From the NCBI GenBank assembly GCA_021234535.1, contig CM037829.1, positions 33,355,976 through 33,419,975 on the forward strand: a stretch of 64,000 nucleotides of DNA, given 5' to 3'. The position numbers and the translations under genes are program-made. This DNA is from Stichopus chloronotus (taxonomy: Eukaryota > Echinodermata > Holothuroidea > Aspidochirotida > Stichopodidae). Below are positions 36,573-49,800 of this stretch, piece after piece (the first letter of the stretch is position 1; each line of letters begins with the position of its first letter). Below the pieces are notes generated by a model that was not told where the DNA came from, made no database searches, and saw only the letters and a list, made by a program, of their open reading frames with translations.

Positions 36573-39490
36573 GAGAGTGTATAAACGGTGACATAATACA
36601 GAGTCAGAGAGACGTGTTTATGGTCCGACAAATGATTTACCAGTGCTAAGAGCCTCGAGGCTCTCTCGCTTCCCGGGTTGAGAAAGACACGCGGTCTACG
36701 ATGACGTTGACCAATCAGAATGGCATACTTGTACACGTCATCGTATGTAAATTGTTGCTACCCTTGAATTGACCAATCACGTACTGTTGCTAGATTTTTT
36801 TTCGAGAATCGGTGCTTGCCGTTTCCATTTTTAATTTGTTTCCTAAACGTATTTGTAGTGACTAAAGGAACAGAATAAAGAAAAAGTTAAAAAACGCGGG
36901 TTGACACCAAGAAAAAGCATCGTGCCCTTACTGAATCACTGACTGAATGAACTAGCCTGCGTACCGTCTCTGTGACTGCTGCCCCTAAGTGGCGGCCGCC
37001 CAGGAGAGCCTGTTGGAGACGGTCGAACATTTCTTTCACTGAGCCCAAAAGTTGATGCATTAATCATGATGGCCATTGGCCTATCACCCATTTGGTAGGC
37101 GGTGCTTATTATAACTCAAATGGTTGGTAGTGATAAGTTGTGTGCATGCACATGCGGTACCACAGAGTAGAGTGTCCAATCAGTGAGTTGCTATTCGGAA
37201 GCAACTCCCCGGTCCAATTACACTGTTGGCAGTCGATCTACACAGTTACGTGCGATGGTAGTAGTGTCTCTCTTCAAATTAGAAGCTCTGCATCAGCCAA
37301 TAGCATTAGAGCAATGTGCATGAGGTATGCGTATGACTTCTACGGAGTTGAATGGAATTTGTCACCAAAGCCTGCTGACATTGCGTTTTTCGTAGCGATA
37401 AGCTAAACGAATGAATTGACCGATAATACAATTGATCTGAATTCCACATTGGATTGGATTGATCGGTCAGGTGGTGCTGAAAACTCAATGAAGGAGGTAC
37501 CTACTGGCTGTGAATATTTTATCCGAGAAACACTAATTGGTGTAATTTTTAAGTCAGGAGGAGTAATTTTAACAGTTGGGAGGGAGGAAGAAGGTGGTCC
37601 CAAGGAATTTTTCGAAGATAGAAGTATTGGCTCTGAATGAAAATGGGTCCTTTGAATAGCAATTCCGAGAAATGCTACCAGGTTATGTGTATTCCAGCTA
37701 TCTATTCCCTAAGTTCATGTCCCCTGTAGGGTTTCCGATGGCAACCCCGACATGGAAATACATGTAGCCTATATCCTGGGTGGTATGACTGCATGACAAG
37801 CCAACTGGGTGAGCAAGCAAAATACCAGACTGTTTACAGAAGCTGTTCAACTCATCAATGAGTCACCACGTAACATTTATTTCTCACGGACTTTATTACG
37901 TAGGCATGTGACTTATCTGTAACTAAAACAGAATGCAACCATTATGTGGCATTATCAACATAATTGCTGAGCGAAAGGGTTCTATGCTTATGGGAGAGGC
38001 AGCATCATGATTTTGTTATCCTCAGTGAGGGGTTGTGGAGGATGAGGGGGTGGGGGTGTAGGAGGAGGTTGTTTCTGAAAAAGCGTTTCCCCCCTTTCCC
38101 AGTCCAATGGAGTATTCCGCATTGTTTCATGGACTGCAACTTTCATCACAAAGTTCACAATTTTTTTAAAAAGGTGTTGTTGTAAAGATTGTAATTTTTA
38201 ATGTTTTTAATTTTTAATGACTTTTCGCAAATTAATTTGCGTTTCAAATAGTTTATGCAAGTTAACAATTTTGGAACTTAAGTTGTCAATTGATTTAGAT
38301 AAGAAAAAGCTCGCACAGCATGTTAACCGTTTGTGTCATTAATAATGCAATGGACCTGTTTCACGACAAAAAAATGGACTTTGTGTTAAGACTGTTGCAT
38401 AGCAACGGTTAGTGGCTGACCTTGCAGTTTCTGCATGCAAAGTTTATTTTCCTTCCCAATGGCAACTGCGCAATATTTCCAAGAATTTTCCGAGGGTAGT
38501 TATCGCCTTCGTTGCGTTACTTTCGTGCGTCGTTATACAGTAACAATTGGAATGGCTTCCGCAACAAACGTATTGCCTACGGTATATCGAGGTGATAATC
38601 TAGAAAAAATGTAAACAAAAAAATATTAACAAATCTGTCGCCACGAGATTTTCTCTTCACCTCCCGAAATACAATACTGAAGTAGTGAAGGAAGAGGTTT
38701 ATTATAACTCCACCAGATCTTTCAGTGTAGATGAATGAAGCGGGAAATTGTTTGTAAGGTCAGGAGAGGGCATCGACAGTATATGCTCATCAACTGAATT
38801 CTGGAAAGTTGTGAAATGCGAAAAAGGACTGTACATATCATAAGACCTGGTACATTAATCACAGGTTTTATCGTTTGATTATAGCTATTCATAAGCAAAA
38901 AAAAAAATTGAGAGAACAAAACGAAACGAATTGCTGGCACGAGCCGATTGTTATTAAGCTCAGGTTTATGATTAGGTGTTTTTAGATTTGTCAGAATAAC
39001 GGAGGTTGTTCGTTCGTAATTCGCCCGCTGTTCGTGCGAATTAGTTTCAACCTTTTCGCAATCCCGTTCCTCGAGAGGGTATTTCCTGCATCATCGTGCG
39101 ATATGGGATGATACGGAGAGGTACTTTCAGGGTGAAAACATGTCGCTTCGATGAATCAATACATGGTGATATAAAGAAAAGTAAAGAGTACCTGCACGGA
39201 GAGTCATTTTTAAGTAGCTATACATTGTCATGTAAATCATTATTTCTTTGCTAAACTTCTAGAAATATCACACTTAGACATAGAGAGAGATAAAGTATAT
39301 AAAATGAAGATGCTGAGTCTTGTTGAAAAAAAAAAAACAGGGACAGATTCGTTCAATTACGATGGAATATCAATGCTCTTCTCACATAAGATTTAAAAAG
39401 AAAATACTGCGATGGGTACAGCGATGTATGGAACCTGCAAACACAACGAATTGGTGACGTCATCATCATTATCATCTCTGCGTGTCATCA
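36573..39490. other. Gene-free stretch
   Basis: No gene or bounded element was recognised. Several short frames (for example 37140-37406 and 37416-37640) lack protein features. Confidence 0.4.
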
Positions 39491-39495
39491 TTTTT

Positions 39496-40276
39496 GATTC
39501 CTTGCCGAAGGTAGGCAAGGAATCTATCCGATGGTGATGTCGTGTGTGTATGTGTGTGTGCGTTCGTGTGTATGTATGTGACTCCTTTGCTTGTAAACAT
39601 AATATCTCAAGAAGGGTAACTCTGAGGGAAGTCATACTTGGCATATGGAATGCCCATATGATATGCAACGTCTCTGTTGTTTTTGGTCAAGGTCAAAGGT
39701 CATTTGAGGTCACCAGAGGTCAGAATGTGAAAACCTTGTAAACACAATATCTCCAGAAGGATAACTGTGACTGATGTCACACTTGGTGTGTGGATTGTAT
39801 ATAAGTAAGTAGAATACTCCTTTTGATTTTGGTGGAGGTCAAATGTCGTTTGAGGTCACCAGGGGTCAAACTGTAAAAACCTTTTGAACACAATATCTCC
39901 AGAAGGATAACTGTGACTGATGTCATACTTGGTGTATAAGTTGGCCATATTGAGTAGATGATCCCTAATGTTGTTTGTCAAGGCCAAAGGTCATTTGAGG
40001 TCTCCAGGGGTCAATCTGTAAAAACCTTGTAAACACGATATCTCCAGAAGGATAACTGTGACTGATGTCATACTTGGTGTGTGGATTGGTCACATTGAGT
40101 AGGTTATCCCTATTGCTTTTGGTGGAAGTCAAATGTCATTTTAGGTCCAAAAAAAAGGTTATTTTGGGTTAAAGTCTTATTAATGTGGTGTTTCAAGAAA
40201 CATGACTGTAGTTGATCTCATACTTGTCATGTGGATAATTCATGTTTGTTATGATATAACCATGTAGCAAGGAATC
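39496..40276 (+). repeat. 145-bp-period tandem repeat array (about 4.7 units) with terminal hairpin
   Basis: Units start near 39589, 39734, 39880, 40025 and a decayed one near 40172. Each has CTTGTAAACACAATATCTCC, AGAAGGATAACTGTGACTGA, TACTTGGTGT and then an AGGTCA-rich tail. The left end has a perfect 11-bp hairpin (GATTCCTTGCC / GGCAAGGAATC, 39496-39524) followed by a GT-rich tract; the right end repeats CAAGGAATC at 40268-40276. It looks like one element with internal repeats. Confidence 0.85.
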
Positions 40277-40577
40277 ACAAGCCTTTTGGCTTTCTGGTTT
40301 AAGTTTTATTTGCCCACTTTTGACGAATGCCATATCAGGAAAGAAACGGAGATTGTTTCTGTGACGGGTGGAAAGAGTGTCTCTCAACTGGAGGAACGCT
40401 TTAATTTGAGTTCGGAAGCAAACAGTAATGATCATTTAACCACAATAAAGAATTCGTGCCAACATGATACAGGTCAGGTTAAGCACTGAAATTATGCCAA
40501 CTAGACAATGAGACGCTCCAAACCTTTTTTTTTTTTTTTTTTCATGTTTCGTCCTCGATTTATACCGCTATGTGCAT

Positions 40578-40931
40578 GTCGCCTGCAGGTACAGGGGAGC
40601 AAAATATTGGGGGATGGAGTGCGGCAGGACTATTCTAAGCGCGCCACTATCGGTTGACTCGAGCGTACTACAAAAGTTTTGGTTTTACAAGTCACCCAGA
40701 TGGCCGGAAACGACATTTCGTGTGCATCCTAAGCAGCATCCCAGCCCTGAAATAGAGACTCAAGGTCTACATTATGAGTTATGCATCCTCTTTCATTTAC
40801 TCTCGGAGCACTTGGAAAACAGTGGGTGTGGGGCTAAACATATACCTTCAGCCCCTTATTTGTTACTTGGGGCTCTGAGTCCCTCTTTCCTGTCCTTACC
40901 CCTCCCTTGTTACTCCGCCACTGGTCGCCTG
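40578..40931 (+). mobile_element. Non-autonomous hAT-like element with perfect 8-bp duplication
   Basis: The element proper is 40586-40923 (338 bp). Perfect direct repeats GTCGCCTG lie at 40578-40585 and 40924-40931. The left end starts CAGGTACAGGGGAGCAA; the right end, reversed, starts CAGTGGCGGAGTAACAAGGG, so the terminal inverted repeats are similar but degenerate. No transposase. It is related to the interrupted copy near 20 kb. The 155-codon frame that starts at 40572 is an artefact of this element. Confidence 0.8.
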
Positions 40932-42439
40932 GCATCGTGTTTTGGGTCAACTGTCACGTCCAGGGTCTATCTGAGCTTATGCAATATCCAGGGTCTAATT
41001 GTTAGGAAAAATATTTTGAGCATTTGCCTATTTGCCTAGGTGACTGTATTTGTTGATGATGTCTTTTCCCAAACATTTGACCGCGAGGAAATAGGAACCA
41101 TCATCTATCACGTATAAGGACTCATTCTTTACCTGTCAAAGGGATTGAGTCGAATGGAAAATAAACACGCAACTGCTAGGAGGTTAAAGTGATTGTGTGT
41201 GTAGTCGAAAAGTAAAGACATTGAAATTTCATCTCCAAAAGTTTCTTGCCGCTTTTAATTGCACCATTCAGACAATCCGGGAAAATAAATAGGTTTCAAT
41301 TGGTTAATTCTGCCATTTGATTTCAAATTCTTCTAACACAACGACAAAAAGTGTAGACTACGATAATGTAGTGGTTGACAGTTTTCATTCAAATCAACGG
41401 TGTGCGTTTTTGAACAAGCCAATGGGAAGTAGGCTACACTAGTCTGGAATATTCAGTTAGTCAAAACAACTCAGGATTACTGACGCAGCAACGTTGTGAT
41501 CAGTTCGTAGGTTATTTGTAAATACAGTGCTTCCTTTCACCATGCAAATACTACAATCCTCGAAACCGGCCAGAAGCGATGACTTGAGAAGTACGTTTTT
41601 GGTACACCAGTGAAACCTGTACATGTACTGTTGCGTATTCATTGTATAGGCGCTTATAGTAAGAACCGTTGATTTTCAAACATGAAATCAAGTTTTTACT
41701 GTTTTAATGCCTATTCCGTCGCTTTTCAAAGTAGTTACTGTCACATTCCTTCATTGAAAAATGTCCATCCATGTACAACATGGCGTGTACATTTAAAAGT
41801 AAAGAAAAAGTTAAGATCAAACATAATCTTATCCTTCTGGTTTTTCAGTACACACGCAATCACTCTAAACTGAACTTTGGGTGCTAGTAGCGCATGCGTC
41901 AAGGTTTACGTTTAGCTCATCCTTCGACAGCGCAAAATATGCAGCTATTACACTTTGAGGGGTGGACGGCGATGAGGCTACTGACGGTACAAAACTATGT
42001 ACCTGTCTCGATGCATGTCGTTCACTAGACTTTGCAGAGTCTGCTTGGGCTGAAAAGTTTTTGTTCCTGATCTCGGTTCCTCCACATCTTAAGAAATTTC
42101 TGTATATTTACTATAATGCTCTCCCGGTGGAGTGTTTCCTCCCCTCATTGATCGCTGCCCCCCCCCCCCCCCCCCGGCGGACGGCGATCATAGGGAAACG
42201 CGATTACTAGATGAGTACATATCCTCGGTTGGGTATAAGTAGGCTGCAGCTCGAATTGTGAGGAATGTATAAAAAGGGGGGGAGGGGGAGGAATTCATTC
42301 GTCGAGAAAGACTTTGCAAATCTAGTCGTTCACATGCTGCTGAGAGCAAACCTTGTCTGGGTTGATCCCTTCCGAGTCAATGATACTCTGTTTTGAACAG
42401 GCTGACAGTACGGAGGTGTCTACTATTTTACCCAGGGCT
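40932..42439. other. Gene-free stretch
   Basis: Nothing recognisable. A run of about 15 C lies at 42160-42174. Confidence 0.4.
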
Positions 42440-42760
42440 TGAAGGGAATATAGGGCGTTTAGGATATAGCAACATGGCGTACAAAGAAAATAGCTTTTAA
42501 TCATTGTTTAACCATTCAATCTCATCAATAAACATCTGCAGCAAGTTTCACCTCCTCAAAGTGTTATGCATGTGATAACGAAACATGCATCATTTGAATT
42601 TTGAAAAGTTTGGGTGAACAAATCATTGTTGTTGAGCGACAAGTAACTGAATTTCTACATGTGAGAAACTTATTTCATGAAAAGAAGACTGTCCTTCCTT
42701 ATTTTAAATCATCTATCATTCTATGTCAATAAATATTGGTTACAAAAATATGGTTCGTTC
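42440..42760 (+). repeat. Interspersed repeat, family A, copy 3
   Basis: The longest intact copy in the window. It aligns with the reverse complement of 1-325 over nearly all its length and with 35325-35497 over its 3' half. It ends near GGTTACAAAAATATGG. Confidence 0.8.
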
Positions 42761-44798
42761 CTGCAAAGCAAACGCCAAGTTATTTCCCTTTAACAGCTTG
42801 ACAAGTAAACGATCTTTGAAGCTCATGAAACACAGAGTGGTTTTAATTAACCTGTTGCTTAGCGGGATGTTGGGTTTAATTACTTTTACAAACTAGACTA
42901 ATAAGATCAATAGAACTTAATATGGCAAGAACACAAACCTTAATGAGGTCGTAATAATTAGCGTGCGGACGAATATGTGAAGGAATTAACGTAAATTGAC
43001 GATAATCCTTATTGCAAAATACTTTTAAAATCTTTTCTGATGATTTTAAGGAGTTTAACCTCGCACCTTCTAGTTGACCTGAATCGTCGTATCCCTGGAT
43101 TATGATCCTTCAAATGAAAGTGTAATCGCGATCCCCGCACTACCACGTCTTAATTTATCATTTTAACAATGACGTGAAAGCAGTCCCCTACAACGCACTT
43201 TTTTTTTTAAGGATTCACCTCGAAGTTTTGAATCGAAGAAAGTAGCACAAACCTTGCTATTATTCATTACTTGTCTTTGTTCTTCCGTTCTGTTTTATTA
43301 ATATTCCCGACGATAGCTTAAACCTCTCCTCCTTTGGCTGCTCGTCCTTGGTCCCAGTACCTGGTTAATAACGTCGCTACTTCAACCATAGACTGACGTA
43401 GGCCTTTAATTGTCTCAAAATGAAATGGAAAGAGATTAAGTGAATTAAAAGAGCAAAGTGCATCCCCACACATAGGAGTCAAGGTTGCCGTAATTTTACA
43501 GTTTGACTATAACAGAGAGAAAACAAACTATCTTTCCCACTGTTAAAACTTTAACTACATAGACCACTTTGTCATTCACATCCCTGTGTTGCCAGACTAA
43601 CTATGTAAGACCTTGCTTGGTCTTATTGGTATGATAGGCCATTTGCATCTCAAAACTGCAGTCACTGAAGAAGTATAAAAGCTAAGTAAATATAGAAAGC
43701 TGTAGAGATACTCGTAAAAGGTTGCAAGTGTTTGAGACCATACAAGAATCGGCTTAATCACAGACCTTCAATATGTGTGTCGAATTATCCTCGTATTCTT
43801 TATACCTATCTGAAGGTTTCTTTACCTGGCGCTTTGCCATTGAATGACAAATTTCTTTAAAGGGGAATTCCAGGCAAGGAACATGTCTTCTAACTAATTA
43901 CTTAATCCGTTTCAAACCATTTTCATTCATATTCTTGACGTTTTGAAATGAACTTTCCATGGCCAACATGATATGTTCAAACTTCCCGCCAAACAGAAAT
44001 ATTCATTGCATGGAATTTCACTTTAACCAAGGGCATTTACATACCCCGTGCTATTAAAGGAAAGGAAAACATAGTTAGAACGCTGGTCCCACACAAAGAC
44101 AGAGTAATAAAAAAGTAATATGGAAAAATCACATAATAAAAGCAAAGAAAGCAAAACTATTCTGATTATCAACATATTGTATTATGGTTAGTTTTACATT
44201 CCCGATTGTGATTTTCCAGCATGGGTACGGGGAAGGGGGAGGGGTGGTTGGAGTGGTGGGGCGGAGGGTGGTGGCTGACTTACCCTGTTTCTTCGTAAAC
44301 ACCGAATCGACCTGACGATCTCCCACTATACTTGAGACAATCATGAGAAGTCAGGTTTCGGGTAGGCTTGACTTAGTTTGGAAACATTTCCTGTTTGACC
44401 CTTCTTTCTCGTAATTTGCACCAGTTTCCTTTGGAATCTTGTTCCCCTTCTTTTTAAATAATGTGTACCTTCATCTTCTCTACTCTCGTTCCTCCCCTAT
44501 TTCTTATTTTCCCTCTCCATATCAAAAGGTGGGTGACGGTGATAGGGGAAGGGAGATTTTTCGAATTGGTACAATTGCCTCCAGGTGGTACAGTCAGATC
44601 TACGTAACTGATTTATGTACTTCGAAAATTTTTCAACTACTGTTACCCCTGCTTATATAACGTGATCGACTAGGCACCGATATCTATTTCATTTGTCACA
44701 CTTTTACTAAATTTACAGCCATACCGGTTTTAGCCTTAGTATACCTGGATTATACACGATGCAGGACACTCTGTTTCTTAAGTTTCAGTCATCGAACC
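42761..44798. other. Gene-free stretch
   Basis: No gene was recognised. TTTAAAGGGGAATTCC at 43855-43870 resembles the end of a TTAA-type MITE, but no partner end was found. Confidence 0.4.
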
Positions 44799-44975
44799 GA
44801 GGCCCGTATGCAGCAATTTTACCACAAAGGGGAACATTTCACCTGACAATTATGACCAACAAATTATAACTCATTATATATTTTGCTAAGGTAGGCCTAC
44901 AATCATAGGCTCAGCGGAACTCCATATCTTATGGGGGTCCTTCGAATCCCCTGAACTCCCCTGAATACGGGCCCG
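44799..44975 (-). mobile_element. MITE, family CAGGCCCGTAT, copy 2 (inverted)
   Basis: About 177 bp, homologous to 36362-36572 in the opposite orientation. The left terminus is GAGGCCCGTATGCAG and the right is ATACGGGCCCG, each with one terminal change from the first copy. Both copies carry TAGGCCTA in the interior. No target duplication was seen. Confidence 0.82.
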
Positions 44976-45516
44976 GGACTCTCAGGGTACCCCCCCCCCC
45001 CTTCACCGGGATACACCTGCATCTACGTTATTATTCAGTGGATGCTGCTAGGAGTACTGACATCTGTACAATATATTGTTGTTGTGTATTACCGTTGATG
45101 CATCCACCATACATGCATTTTTGCCAATAGACTTAACGATATGTCAAATCTATGAAATGACTTCCAACTGACCAATCTTTCTCGTCGAATCGGAAGTTTT
45201 TTTTTTTAAGATTCTTGTCTGTCGTATTGAATTTGACAGTATCGATTGAAAGACATATTTTTCTTTACCACAATAAAACTACAGGATAGATTGAGCAGAT
45301 TACCTACATCCAGTTAAGTTGCAAAAAAAGTTTCATCAAAATCCACCACTTTCTCATCTCCCTTATTTTTTTTTTTTGGGGGGGGGGAGTCGGGGATGTG
45401 GTATTTGGGGTGGGGATTGGGAGGGGACGAGCGACAACAAATATAGAGATTAGGTACAGTATCAATCGGGATTATAGTTCGACAAACGCTCATTAGGTTT
45501 TTTCTTTTAAATAAAC

Positions 45517-46023
45517 TTAAAGGCATATTTTACTTACAATTGAAGGAGTTCTCATAAATGAAAAAGAATAATTTTTCCACTGCATTTCAGACATTCTGTC
45601 AATACCGTGTTTCTAACTCATGATATCGCTGTCTGAAGAAAGAGTTCTCCGATCAATTAAGATTTCCACATGCGTCAAGTTTACCAATATAAAGCAGTGG
45701 CAAATTATTGCAAGAGCTCTCTGTTTTTCATCGAAACGGAAGTCCTCGTTTAAACCTTCAATGTAGTTTAGGTATATTGTAGACTTGTGAAAATTAAGTG
45801 AAGATTATAAAGGAATGCAAAGAATATTCATGAAGTTATGCCTGGGTGATACCACAAGTTCCCATTGCGCAATGTGCCATTTTGAAATAATTATTTCATT
45901 AAAAAGTTTTTAACTTACAAACCGAACATGCTATTGAGATAAGGTTTTTACCACTATAGAGAGAAAAAATATTCCAATTTTTGTAATGAAATATCAGTTT
46001 TCTTCAGTGGTCAATCCCTTTAA
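45517..46023. mobile_element. Possible TTAA-flanked MITE
   Basis: TTAA followed by AGGCAT at the left (45517-45526) faces ATCCCT followed by TTAA at the right (46014-46023). Only about five of six terminal bases match, so support is weak. The interior is AT-rich and non-coding. Confidence 0.35.
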
Positions 46024-46204
46024 GTATACATCTTCGTTTCATGAGGTAAGCTTACCTAAAGCCACTGAATGGCAAATTTATGTGCAAGGGCTGTATTGAC
46101 TTTACTGGGATTTGGGATTAACTTTAATAAATTTAACATCTAGCACAACTGCATATTGCAGTGGTGCAACACTGACACATTACACATGGATCTGTCCAAC
46201 CTTC

Positions 46205-46830
46205 CTTCCGTGAGATATCATGTTAACAAAGTTTTAACAATTTGACCCCTGTTGACCCCAAATGACATTTGACATCCACCAATTCAATAGGGTTTTCCTA
46301 CTCAATGTGATGCGCCTACGCATTACATATAAGGTCTGTCCAAGCTTCCCTTAATTGTTGATATATTGTGTTTACAAAGTTTTTACAAGTTGACCCCTGT
46401 TGACGACAAATGACCTTTGACCTCCACCAAAAACATTAAGGTTCTTCTGCTCAATATGGCACACCTGCAAGTTAAACATGAGATCCATTCAAGTTTCCCT
46501 CATTGAGATATCATGTTAACAAGTTTCTCAGTTTGACCCCTGTTTACCTCAAGTGACCTTGAACTCCGCCAAAACAATAAGGCTCTTCTACTTAATGAGG
46601 TACACCTACATACCAAATATGCGATTTGTCCAAGCTTCCGTTCTCGATATATTGTGTTTACAATGTTTTCACAATTTGCCCACTGTTGACCCCAAATGCC
46701 ATTTAACCTCCACCAAAAACAATAGGGTTCTTTTACTCAGTGAGGTTCACCTATGTACCAATATGAGATTTGTCCAAGCTTCCCTTCTTGTGATATCGTG
46801 TTTTCAAGGTAGAGCGTTACGGACATACAT
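46205..46830 (-). repeat. 145-bp-period tandem repeat array, second copy, inverted
   Basis: ATAT(C/T)(A/G)TGTTTACAA-type starts occur near 46216, 46361, 46507, 46650 and 46794, a spacing of about 145 bp. Each is followed by TTGACCCCTGTTGACC, AAATGACCTTTGACCTCC, a CAATAGGGTT phrase and CTACTCAATG. Read in reverse this is the same unit as the 39.5-40.3 kb array. It ends in a GGACATACATACACAC tail, the counterpart of the GT-rich tract in the other copy. Confidence 0.85.
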
Positions 46831-49800
46831 ACACACACATTCATACACGTGTATGCATGATTACAAAGGTTGCGGTTATCATCGCAAAAATGAAACTGAG
46901 AGCCAGAGGCTGAACTAGGGATAACATGATTGATGTTAACAAAACATCGTTTATGTTTTACTGTCATATCTCACACTTTTCAAAAGTCCACTCAATGAGA
47001 CCCTTTTCGTCTAAACCGGGAATTGCCCGGCCAATGGCAACCCTGGTCTGAATTTCTTGAGTCAGGCGATTTACATATATGCAGACGTACTACACAACCC
47101 TGATAATACTACGAGACCATTCGAAGCATTGCTGACGAACGTCAAGATACCGCACTGCTGATTGGCCAATCAGATTTGTTTACTTGATAGCACGTGCGTA
47201 CTCTTTCCACAACATACACACATACATACAAAGTCTTGTCAGGGCTTTCCGCCAAGGCACACAGTTTTTGCCCAGGAGGGAAGGAACCTGAAAGAGCCGA
47301 AGCTCTTGATTAGAAAATCTTCTAGAAAAGGCGTTGTATAGGAGATAAAAGACTTCAAAAACTTTGGTTGTTATTCGTGGAGGAATGTCTCTCTCGCTCG
47401 ACTGGCTTCACTGGTCTTTGAAACATCAATTCTGTCAACAACAATAACGAAAAGGGGGACGAACGACGGTATGAGAGCCTCTTACTATTAGAAGTTGAAA
47501 AGTAAGTAACCCAACTTTCCGGTTTCTTCGTCATAATTGTTTTGTTTTTAATTGGTTATGGAAGTTATTAGAAGTTAAGGAAGTTATGATTGTTTCAAAT
47601 CCAGCGTTTGAAGCAAAATAATGAAGTTCAGTAATTGACAGATGCATTACCTATGAGGGAGGATTGCAAAGTGAATTAAAGAATCACTTTAACTTAGTTA
47701 ACTTTGCCTCCCGGTGATCTGTGTTACATGTAGTACGATGTATTAAAAACTTTTTTGCTTTGTCTGCTGATTTTGCCCTCAAAGCAGTGAAGGTAAAATT
47801 TAACACAATCACAATCAGTTCCATATGGGACTCAAAGTGAACACAGTATATTAATCATTAAGCAGCATGCTATAGAACAATGTATGGATAACAATTACAG
47901 AGGCTAATATTGGTCAAACTACATACATGACCTAAATAATGTGTGTAGATTATACACAGTGTAACGCAGGATAACAGCTCCATGACACTTTTACATTTCC
48001 TATCGCTGAAAAAAAAAGAAAACACGACACGCATGTCGCCATACGTACCGGCAATACTTATTAATCCGATAGGCTCTTGGAGCAGGTTATTGAAAAATAA
48101 CCAAGGGGCTGTAGAGGGTAATTAAACCTAATGATGGTGAAAAAGTATGAATCTGCTTGGGAGGGGGTAAGGGAAAAGTTAAGGGTTTACTTTGTATTCA
48201 CTTTCCAACGCCCCACAGTGCAACGAGGTCACTAACGTATACTGGATTAGTGGGAAGACGTTTTTCATGAGAACAAACATGAAGTCCTCAGTATAGAAGT
48301 AGAGGGTAATGACCCGGGTTACAGTGAGGGGGTGAATGGCTACAAAACGGTGACCTGCAAAGTACCATGCGTGTAAAACGTATTCATTGACAGTAGAGCG
48401 TCCAAGCCGGACCATATACGAATACAACTATTACATGTCCATGGGTGAGTTACGAGGGGGGGGGGAGGGGGTGCCAGTCGAGTATGAATAAAAGTCTTTC
48501 ATGTGCAGGAAGGAGAGCGGTCCAAGGTCAAATAGATTGCAACAAAAATTCAAGATGGTTTTTGTAGTATGTGGTAGACCATATATGTGTAACATAACGT
48601 TTCTTTGATTTCGTGCATGACATGTGCAATGTCTTCCCTCAATACTGCTGTCTCTTGTCCGCGTGGGCCCATGGACAAGAGACAGTGAGGAGCTCCCCCG
48701 AAAAAGATATATTAAATTCATTATTAAGAATTGTATTTGCTCATTTAGTTGAACTTCCCCGTGGTTAAAAAGGTAAGTGAACCATCTGTGCGCCTGGACA
48801 TAGTCCACCGTGTCCATCTGGGTATGTGTGTGTGTCTTTTAACAGAGCAATCTGGCTTTAGCGGTCTTTCTGTAATGTCCACAAACAAAGCGAATCCACT
48901 TTCAATTTCAAATGTGTGTGTCAGCAAGGGAAAAAATTGACAAAATATCATTAATTTTTTGGCTTTGATTCGTGATATTAATGATCACCGTATATCACCG
49001 TCCGTTAGGGAGAGAATATGTGGATTGATTATAAAACGTTTCATTGTACAATGAAAAGTTATCATCGCTAGACCGTGTGTTAACTGTTAGGATAATGCAC
49101 GGTCGGGGGTTAGTGCAAGCGATGCACGAGGGCCCAGCCCAAGTGCATCCAGCGATAGAATGAACCTCCGAGAGAGGACAAAACACTGTAGATCTGCCTT
49201 TTTATTTTATTCATCCGCCCGTGACAATACTCTTAAATTGACTGTTTTTCTCCGTATGATAATGGACGGTCACCTGACTGAAATGGGCCAATAGATGTTG
49301 AGGATTTTTCCCAAGTATGTATGAACACATGATTATAGACATCAAAAAATTGTAGAAAAAAGTATCACTAGCCTACAGCTCGATGGCCGTATTGTGTACA
49401 TTTTTATCAATTAATTTTAACATGCAGCGCATGCGTACACTTGCGTCGGTATAAAATCAAATAAAAAACTCATCAAAAATCAAAGCTTGGTTTCTACGTC
49501 GGTTAACCATCAGCAAACAATGATGAAATTGACAGACGCTGGTTACAGGACAATGACAGCTGCAATAAACAAGAATTGCAACAGGAATCCTGAGTAATTA
49601 TTTTTATTTTGTTCTACAAAGTTGCTCTTGTTGCGATAAAGACCCCCTTTTTTGCACAATAGAGAAAATAATAGAAAATATAGACAAAAGAAAGAGATGT
49701 ATGAAACAAATAAAAAAAATGAAAACAATACAGGAAATAATAGACCTTTCAGACATTGATAATGTTACTAAAAAAAAAAATACCAGCTGCATCAGATCAT

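Noticed and set aside
39589..40172. CRISPR array
   Set aside because: Whole 145-bp units repeat, without short repeats separated by unique spacers, and the DNA is clearly animal nuclear.
40572..41039. 155-codon plus-strand frame
   Set aside because: Crosses the non-autonomous hAT-like element and both its flanks; resemblance to the frame near 20 kb comes from shared transposon DNA, not from coding.
43855..46023. One large TTAA element from 43855 to 46023
   Set aside because: The two ends share only AGGG and scattered bases, and a separate MITE sits between them; not enough to support a single unit.
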